Of a stretch of DNA of 64,000 nucleotides, positions 26,801 to 35,800 are shown one piece after another. Position numbers and translations under genes: made by a program. The DNA is from an uncultured Ruminiclostridium sp. (GTDB taxonomy: Bacteria; Bacillota; Clostridia; Oscillospirales; Ruminococcaceae): positions 1-64,000 of the forward strand of contig CANQKE010000003.1 in assembly GCA_947624435.1 (NCBI GenBank). Reading direction: 5' to 3'. Under the pieces are notes generated by a model. It saw only the letters and a program-made list of their open reading frames with translations, was not told the origin of the DNA and made no database searches. Position 1 is the first letter of the stretch, and every line of letters begins with the position of its first letter.

Positions 26801-29800
26801 TGGAGCTTTCCTACAATCTTACAAACAACGCTACCGGCGTGCATGACCGCCATAATATCTCGATAATGGAGCAGAACTCCTACAACTATCCTTATCTGAC
26901 TAAGACGATAGACGGTAAGGAAGTGGATGATTATGCTGTTACCGCGGAGTATTTTGTATGGAAAGGCGCGGCATATAAGTTTGAATTTGCTTACAACAGC
27001 TTTACCAATGAATATAGCGACATGGTCGGAACGCCGTACTACTTTATCATTACAGATACGAATAGCGACGGAGAATATGATATAGACGATCTGGAAAAAG
27101 ACGGCACCACCGAGGGCAAGGTAAAATGGGACGCTTACAAAGACAACTGGCAGGCGGCTAAGCCTATGGGCTCGGAAAGCGCTCTTTCAGGCGATGATAA
27201 GGAAAAGGACGTTGCTCCGGTCGTGGCTACCGTTGACTATCAGCAGCTTGCCTCCGGAAACTCCTTTGCCGTTACTAACAGTACAAGGTCCGGCGTAATA
27301 GAGATAACCAAGGCGGATTCTTCAATCGTATTAGCAGACGGAACCATAGATACAAGAGCCGATACCGATTTGTTACTGTCCGGCGCGGTATTCAGACTGT
27401 ATGAATTTACTAAGGAAGATAAAGCTTTTGATGATCCGTTAACGGCGGTAAAGAACAATATAGCAGATCAAAAGGGCGAGGATAGAAGTAAAGCCGCAGC
27501 GGCTGTCATATGGCTGAACAAGCATTTATACGACGATGAAACCACCCGCAGCAACGGTATGCTGACTTTCCACGGTCTGGATATAAATAACAAATACGTT
27601 ATACGCGAGTTGTTTGCCCCGGCCGGATACGCCGTTACTGCGGCAAGCGAGTACCGTGTAGTAGGACCTGACGATTTCAAAAAAACCAGCAACGTTGTTG
27701 AATTGGTAATATCCAATACAAAGCCCGACGATAATCTTACCATAAGAAAGGTGCTTTCCGGCAGAGGCTGGAACGATACCGACAGCTTTGATTTTAATAT
27801 CAAGCTGACAGATTACGACTTGTCGCTTGAGGGATATGATCATAGTAAGGTTGAATTCAACGAGGAAGAACTGGGCGACTTTGCACAGTTTAAGGACGAT
27901 GGTAAAACGCTTACGATAGATAAAGGCACCGATTTTCTGGACATGGGCGGCAGGAAGAATTACAGCGTAAAAGTCCTTTCCACCGCAATATCGAAAAATG
28001 ATTTCAGTTGGAAAAACAACAAAGCGATTGAAGATTCCGATGGCGACAGTAAAATAACTTTCCCGTACCCCGGTACGTTTACCTTTAAGATAACCGAAGT
28101 TACCCCCGCAGAAAAGAAAGGCGGAATAACCTATTCCACAGCCGAATATGTGATAACCGTAACCGTCGGTCTGACCTTTGTTGATGAAGGAAAAACGGAA
28201 TACGACAGCTCGGAAGAAGTGCTGGCGAATCTCAACCCGACGGTAACCTCCATTACCAGAAACGCCGAAACGGTGGACGCGGTACAGTTTACCAACACCT
28301 ACAGTGTAGCGGAGCTTGATTCAAAAACCTCATATTATATCAACGCCGATCTTACAGGAAGAACCGGCGAGTCATGGCTTGCAACCGACAAGTTTAATTT
28401 TACCATATCCGGCGATAATGATCTGACCACCAACGCGCTTAAAGAGGGACATATCAAATTTAAGGCTCTTGAGGAATTATTTGACAAGGACACCGGAACA
28501 TATAATATTTCAATAGACAGAAATACAACTGACAGCCAACACAGGGCATACAGCGTTGAACTTGAAGATATAGATTTTTCAGGCGTGACATTTGAGCCTG
28601 ATTCGGACGGCAGCGGCTCTAAACCGTTGGAGTATACATTTGAAATAAAGCAGACTATACCGGCAGACGCGACAGGCAACGTATATCAGGGTATAACCTA
28701 CGACGATACCGAATACACGCTCAAGGCGGAGCTTTATGACGATAATCCCGATACCACTCATATTGATAAAATAATCTATACTCTGACAAACGAAACAACA
28801 AAAAAATCCTACACATGTACTGTCACTTATAAAGATAACGGTGAAATAGACAATCAAGTACATTCGAAAGAGGCAGCGGGACACGCATTTACATTTACGA
28901 ATACTTATGCCACCACCGCGGAATGGTCTCCGTTGATCGCCAAAACATTAGAGGGCAGACCGTGGCACGAGGATGACAGCTTTACTTTCAGGATCCGCCA
29001 AAACCAGCCAAGCAGCGGAACTTACGGTACGGCAGGCGGTGTAAAAATGCCGTCAACGGGAACTTCTATCAATATCAAAAAGCCCACAGACGGTTCGAAA
29101 AAAGGACAGGGTCAGTTAGGAACTATTACATTTACACAGCCGACAAGCGCAACCGGAGATAACAACAGATATTACCGCTTTACCATTTCCGAAACTCATG
29201 ACGGAACCGGCGGCATTGAATGGGCGAACGACCAGATTGTTTATATCAGGGCGACCGATAATCTCGACGGCACGCTTAACCTTGAATATACCATAGGCGC
29301 GCCGAGTGATACAAATAAATTCGCGCCGCTGATGTCAAACACGGAGTTCAATTTTATCAACACCTACAGCGAAAAAGGCACTCTGACGCTTGACATAGAA
29401 AAGGCCCTCCAGGGAAGAGCATGGACGGATAGGGACAGCTTCACCTTTAATATCGACGACAGCACTAACAGTGACAAAACAGGTTATCGTTTTTACGATT
29501 CTGTTCATGTCAGAGCGGCAACAATCGACGATGACGGCAGCATAAGCGGCGAGCCCGTCCAAAAAGAAAGCGCCGATATAGTCTTTACAAAGCCGGGCAA
29601 ATATACCTTTACCGTCAGCGAGCGATCGGGGACTGACAAAAATATCGTTTATGACGGAAGATCGTATAAAATAGATGTAGATGTCACAAACGGATACGAT
29701 ACTGGCGATATACCGAACGGCAAGCTTAACGTTTCCGCGTCTTATGTAGTTGCCGAAGGATCTGCAAAAACCGATGCTGCCGATGAAGTTACTGTCACTT

Positions 29801-32800
29801 TGCCGTTTACCAACAAGGCTTATGCCGAGGCAGAGCTTAAGCTTAACAAGACGCTTTCCGGCAGGGATTGGAACAGCAGCGATATATTCAATGTTGATAT
29901 AGCGTTGACCGACGGCGATGAAAACGCGGTCATGCTTTCCGATGGCGGCGAAACGCCGTTTACAGATGAACATTTGACTCAGACGGCCGAGCTCACTGAT
30001 TCGGGAAGAAGTATAGAAAAAACTCTGCGTTTTTATAAAGCGGGAACATATACTTTTGAGATAACCGAAAAGCTGCCGGATGGCGGCATAAAGGACAACG
30101 TCACCTACGACAATAATACCTATACCCTTACCGTGACGGTCACGGATAATGGCGAGGGCGAGCTTGTCGCTGATTGCGAAATTACCGGCGGCGATGAGAA
30201 AAACAGTTCTGCCGAAGCTAGCGCCGCGTCCGTAACCTTTGTAAATACCTATTCTGCGGTGGGATATGTCCGTATAAACAAGACGATGAGCGGTCGTGAA
30301 AAGCTGTGGAACACGACGGCTGAGGGCGGTATTAACGACAGTTTCGCCTTTACCGCAAGCCCCGACGAAGCGGCACAACAGGCGATAGATGCCAGTTTAC
30401 TGGAACTGAGAAACGACGGCGAAGTTCCGATAGATGCGTATGACGAGCAAAACGGCGATCCGCAAAGCAGATACGACTATCTTTATATCTATGCGCAAAA
30501 TCTTAAATTCCAAGCCGGCGATCCGGGGTATGTTGACGGAGGATATTACGAATATAAGTTTATCATTACCGAGCAAAACGGCGGTAAAACTATAGACGGC
30601 ATTACCTATGACGAAAGCAAATACACTGTAACGGTAAAAATAACCAAGAACACCGATAACACCTTTAAGATAGAACCCGTCAGCGTGCAAAAAGGCAGCG
30701 AAGACAGCAAATACGTTGCTGAAAGCTCCGTTTCCTTTGCCAACACATATACTGCTAAAGGCACGGCGGATTTTGAAGTTTCCAAGACGCTTAACGGAAG
30801 AGACTGGATAACAGGCGACGAATTTAACTTTACAGTTACCGAAGATACCAAAAATCCGGCAACGGCAGTAATTACCACTGATCCGGCGACCGCTGAGGAT
30901 AAGCCCGGCAAGATAAGCATTACGCTTGATAAAGCGGGCGAGTATAACTTTACCGTTGCCGAGGATATTCCCAACGGTGATAAAAAGGGAATAACCTACG
31001 ATAAGTCGGAGTATAAAGTAACGCTTACCGCAACGGATAACGATAAAGGAACGCTGAATATAACTTCCACAATAACAAAGGACGGCGAGTCTGCCGATGA
31101 GATCTCTTTCACTAACTCTTATTCCGCAAAAGGAACATATCAGATCCGGGTGCATAAGGAGCTTACCGGCAGAGAGGGCGATAAATGGCTTGCCGGCGAT
31201 AAATTCAGCTACAAGCTTTCCACTGCGGCGGCCAACGTTACAGCTGACAAGAATACGATAGAGATAGGCTCTACATCCGATGAGCACGACGGAGTATTTA
31301 ATATAAGCCTTGACAATGTGACCTATAACGAAGAAAACACCGCTTCGTATATCGTTACCGTTAAAGAGGATATCCCCGACGGCGATACAAAGGGAATAAC
31401 TTACGACAATAGCACATACAGTATCACGCTGAAAATCGAGGAAAAGGATTTTGACGGCGTTATTAATGATGATGAAATAACGGCGGAGGTCAAAAAAGAC
31501 GGCGAAAGCTATTCTAAAGAAAAATTAGAATTTGCCAACAGCTATAAAGCCGAGGGCGCTGTGCTGTCCTTTGACGTTACCAAAAAGCTGGAGGGCAGAC
31601 CGTGGGATACAGATGACAGCTTTGGATTTTCGATATCGTCCGTAAAATATGAAGATACCGAAATAGAAAGTGACGATATGAGCGGTTATATCGATATTTC
31701 TGATGGTACACACAGCATTGACAGTTCAAACGAAACCAAAACCGTTAATAACAGCGTAACGTTCTTAAAAGCGGGCAGCTATGAATTTATTTTCAGTGAA
31801 GTATTGAAATCAGACGTAGGTCTTACCTGCGATGATCTTGACAGAAAGTTTGAAGTCGAAGTAAAGGATAACAACGAGGGCGAGCTGGAAATAAAATCCG
31901 TAACTATCGACGGAGAGCCGGTCGCGGATATAGATGACATTGATCTTGAATTTGTAAACAGCTATTCGGCAAGCGGTACTTTGAGCGCCGACAGCATAAC
32001 GGTGCTTGCTACCCTTACCGGAAGACCGGAAAATAAGTGGCTCCCTAAGGATATATTCGCCTTTAATATCCAGCCTGTCGAAGATTACGGCGGTACCGTC
32101 ACCCTGCCCGATTCGATAGAGATATCCGATAAAACAGATGAACATACAAACGGCTTTGGCGAGATAACATTCACAGGCGTGACTTTTGACGATGATGGAA
32201 ACCCCGCGGTTTATAAATTCAAGGTATCTCAGAAATACGGCGGTAATACTATTTACGGAGTAAATTACGACCCCGCGGAATATACCGTGACCGTAAGCCT
32301 TACCAACGATAAAAAAGGCGGACTTAAAGCGGAAGTTACCAAAGTAGAGAAATCCGCTGACGGTCCCGTCAGCGCCGCTGCGATTTCCGACGGGGATATG
32401 CCGCTTGAATTTCACAATGTTTATTCTCCCGAAGACTTTCGTTGGACGCCGACCGTTTCAAAGGTGTTAAACGGCAGGGATTGGTGCGAATATGACAGCT
32501 TTGACTTTAATATAAAGCTTACCGACGGCGACCCCGACGGCGTTTATATACCCGAAAGTACAGTCAATATAAACAGCGAAACGTCCGGATATAACGCTGC
32601 TTTTGAGACGATAACTTTCAGCAAGCCGGGAACATACACCTTTGAAATATCCGAGAGCGAGAGCGGCACGGTAGACGGTATAACCTACGCCGAGCCGCAG
32701 ACCGTCACCATTGAAGTAACGGATAACAACGAGGGAAGTCTTGTAACAAAGATGAGCGATACCTACGTTGACAATATCTCGACCGGATATAAATTTACAA

Positions 32801-35800
32801 ACAGCTACGCCGCATCCGGAAAGCTTGCCGCGGACAGTATAAAGGTAATAAAGCAGCTTATCGGCAGAGATTGGAACAACGGAGACGAGTTTACCTTTAC
32901 CATTAAAGCGCCGTCTGAAATTTACGCCGGCGATAAAATCACCCTGCCGGCTGACGTCGTGATAAATAACGGCAGTGATGTTTACGGCGAGGACGGGCGC
33001 ACCAAAGGCTTTGGCGAAATATCGTTTGATAATATCACCTTTGCTGCCGGTGAACGTCAAAAGAAGTATATCTTCACTATCGCGGAAGAGGGCAAGGATT
33101 CAAACGGCGTTAAGTATGATAAAACCGAGATCGCGGTGGAAGTCACACTTACCGATAACCTTGACGGAACGCTGAGCGTCAGCGGAGGCAAAGAGGTCAC
33201 GTTTAACAACACTTACACCGCGTCCTCCGCCACATTAAACAGAGATTCGCTGCTTACCGTTCATAAGACGCTTGTAGGACGGCAGGACGATATATGGCTT
33301 GATACCGACAGCTTTGACTTTACGATAAAGCCGTATGATGATATCACAAAGCAGGCATGCGACGATAAAGATATATTGCTTGCCGACAGCGATATTACTA
33401 TCAGCGGCGACAGCAAAAGCGGAGAGAAGACCGGAAAATTCGGCGCGATAACCTTTAATAAGGCGGGAACTTACATATTCGAGATAAGCGAGCAGTCCGG
33501 CGATATCGAGGGTATAACCTACGACGATACAAGCTATTATCTTACCGTACAGGTGATAGATAATCAGCAGGGAAATCTTAAATTCCTTTACGGCAAGCTG
33601 ACCGATAAGGACGGTAAGAACGTATTGGCCATAAGCTTTGAAAACGTCTACAAAACCGAAGGCAGCTGGACTCCTAAGGCCGCTAAGACGCTTACCGGCA
33701 GGGACTGGAATGAAAAGGACAGCTTCGGCTTTAATATCGAGCTTGAGAGCTTTAACGGCAATAATGTTCCGGAGGGTATGGAGTATTCCGAAAGCATTAC
33801 GCTTACCGGAATGACCGCAGCTTCCGGCACGAAATACGACCTGCCGTTTAGCAATATTACCTTTACAAAGACGGGCGAGTATGTATTCGGCATAACCGAA
33901 GCTATACCCGACGGCGCGGATAAAAACAACGTGTACAAGGGTATAAAGTACGACGATACAAAATACCTTGTGACCGTCACCGTGACCGACGACCTTAAAG
34001 GTAAGCTTACCGCAAAGTCGGATATATCCGCAGACTTTATAAACACCTACAGCGCAAGCGGAAAGATAGTTCTGCCGGTTACAAAGACCTTTACCGGAAG
34101 AGCAAATAACGAATGGTTCGATTCCGACATATTCAGCTTCAATGCGGTAGCATATAACGCCGCGGCTAAAGACGCGGTGCTTGCGGAAAAAATGTTCTTT
34201 ACTCCTCTTACATTGGACGGCAAGACCGCAGAAGTAACTGACGGCACGGCGTCCGGCGATATCGGTATAGAGCTTGAAAATATCGAATTTGCTGCGGGAG
34301 AGAACAGCATAGATTACGAATTCACCGTAAAAGAAAAGCAGGGCGGTATTCCGGGAACAACCTATGACAATAGCGAATATCACGCTTACGTTACCGTCAC
34401 CGATAAAACCGACGGCACGCTGGATATTTCGGTTTCCTACAAGCTTGAAGAAGCTGTTGACGGCATAGAGTTTACAAACGTATATAGTACAAAACCCGCA
34501 GCGGTGGAGTTTGATATAGAAAAGACTCTTATCGGCAGACCGTGGCAGGATTTTGACAGCTTTGATTTTGAGCTTGCCGGAGAAAATATTCCCGATGTGG
34601 ATATCAGCGCTATCACCGATAAGAGCGAAAGCAGCGGCGGCAATTCCCGCCATCAGGCGTTTGGCTTTGATGTGAACGCGGGGGACAGCTTTAGCTTTAC
34701 CGTAAGCGAAAAAGTGCCGAAGGATAAGTTGGGACTTACCTATTCCGATAAGGAATACAATGTGACGGTCACCGGTACGGATAATACTAAGGGGCAGACT
34801 ATCGCAAAGGTTACCGTTAAGGATAAGGATAACGTTCTTTACAGCTTTGACACCTCACAAACAGATATCCCGGAGGTTGTGCTTAGCTTTGTCAACAGCT
34901 ATGAGCCCGTGCTGGTATCCGATCTGCTGCCGAAAATATCCAAAACGCTTAACGGCAGAAGATGGCTTTCCACCGATAAGTTTATGTTTGACGTGGATAT
35001 AAACGGCGAGGGCGAGTATGTAACGCTTCCCGAAGAGGCTGTAGTTACCGGAGAGGGAGTACCGCGTACTCAAAACACGGTATCTACAAAGCCTGGCAGC
35101 GTAACGTTCAGTCCCAGCGGTGAAGAAAAAACGCTGTACGAGTTTATCATATCCGAAAAGGACGAAGAGGACGACAAGAACAACAATATTTACAGCGTGT
35201 CCTACGATAAGTCGGAATATGTAGCCGAAGTATTGTTTACCGACGACTTTAAGGGCAGTCTCACAGCTAAGCTTACAAAGCTTACTCAAAAGACCGCGAG
35301 CGACGGCACCGAAAGCGGCGAGGTGCTGTATTCCGGCGACGGGGATATCCCGACGCTGGGCTTTGAAAATATCTATACCGCCTCCGGTACATGGCCGCCT
35401 GTCGTTAAAAAGACGCTTACCGGCAGAGATTTTGACGAGAACGATAAATTTATTTTCCATATCAGCCTTGAAAAGTGGCCGGATAACGTAAACCTCGACG
35501 AGGTGGGAATGCCGGATGATCTGGTGATACAGCTTTCCGACGGAGTTACCGACGGGTATATTACTAAAGCATTTGACGCGGTGGAATTTTCAAAGCCCGG
35601 AGAGTATGTGTTCAGCGTTACCGAGAAAACCGACGGCGAAACAATACGCAAGGGCGTCGATTACGATAAGACAAAATATCAAATAATCCTACAGGTAACA
35701 GACAAAAAGCTTGACGGCGTTCTCAGCTACGAGCCGGAAAACGTCACTGTGATAAACGAGGACGGCACGCAGGATAACTACAGCAACACAAAGACCTTGG

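Noticed and set aside
29335..34653. Long minus-strand reading frames (about 29335-30378, 30397-31287 and 33235-34653)
   Set aside because: They lie wholly within the giant repeat gene, have no ribosome sites and arise from its codon bias.
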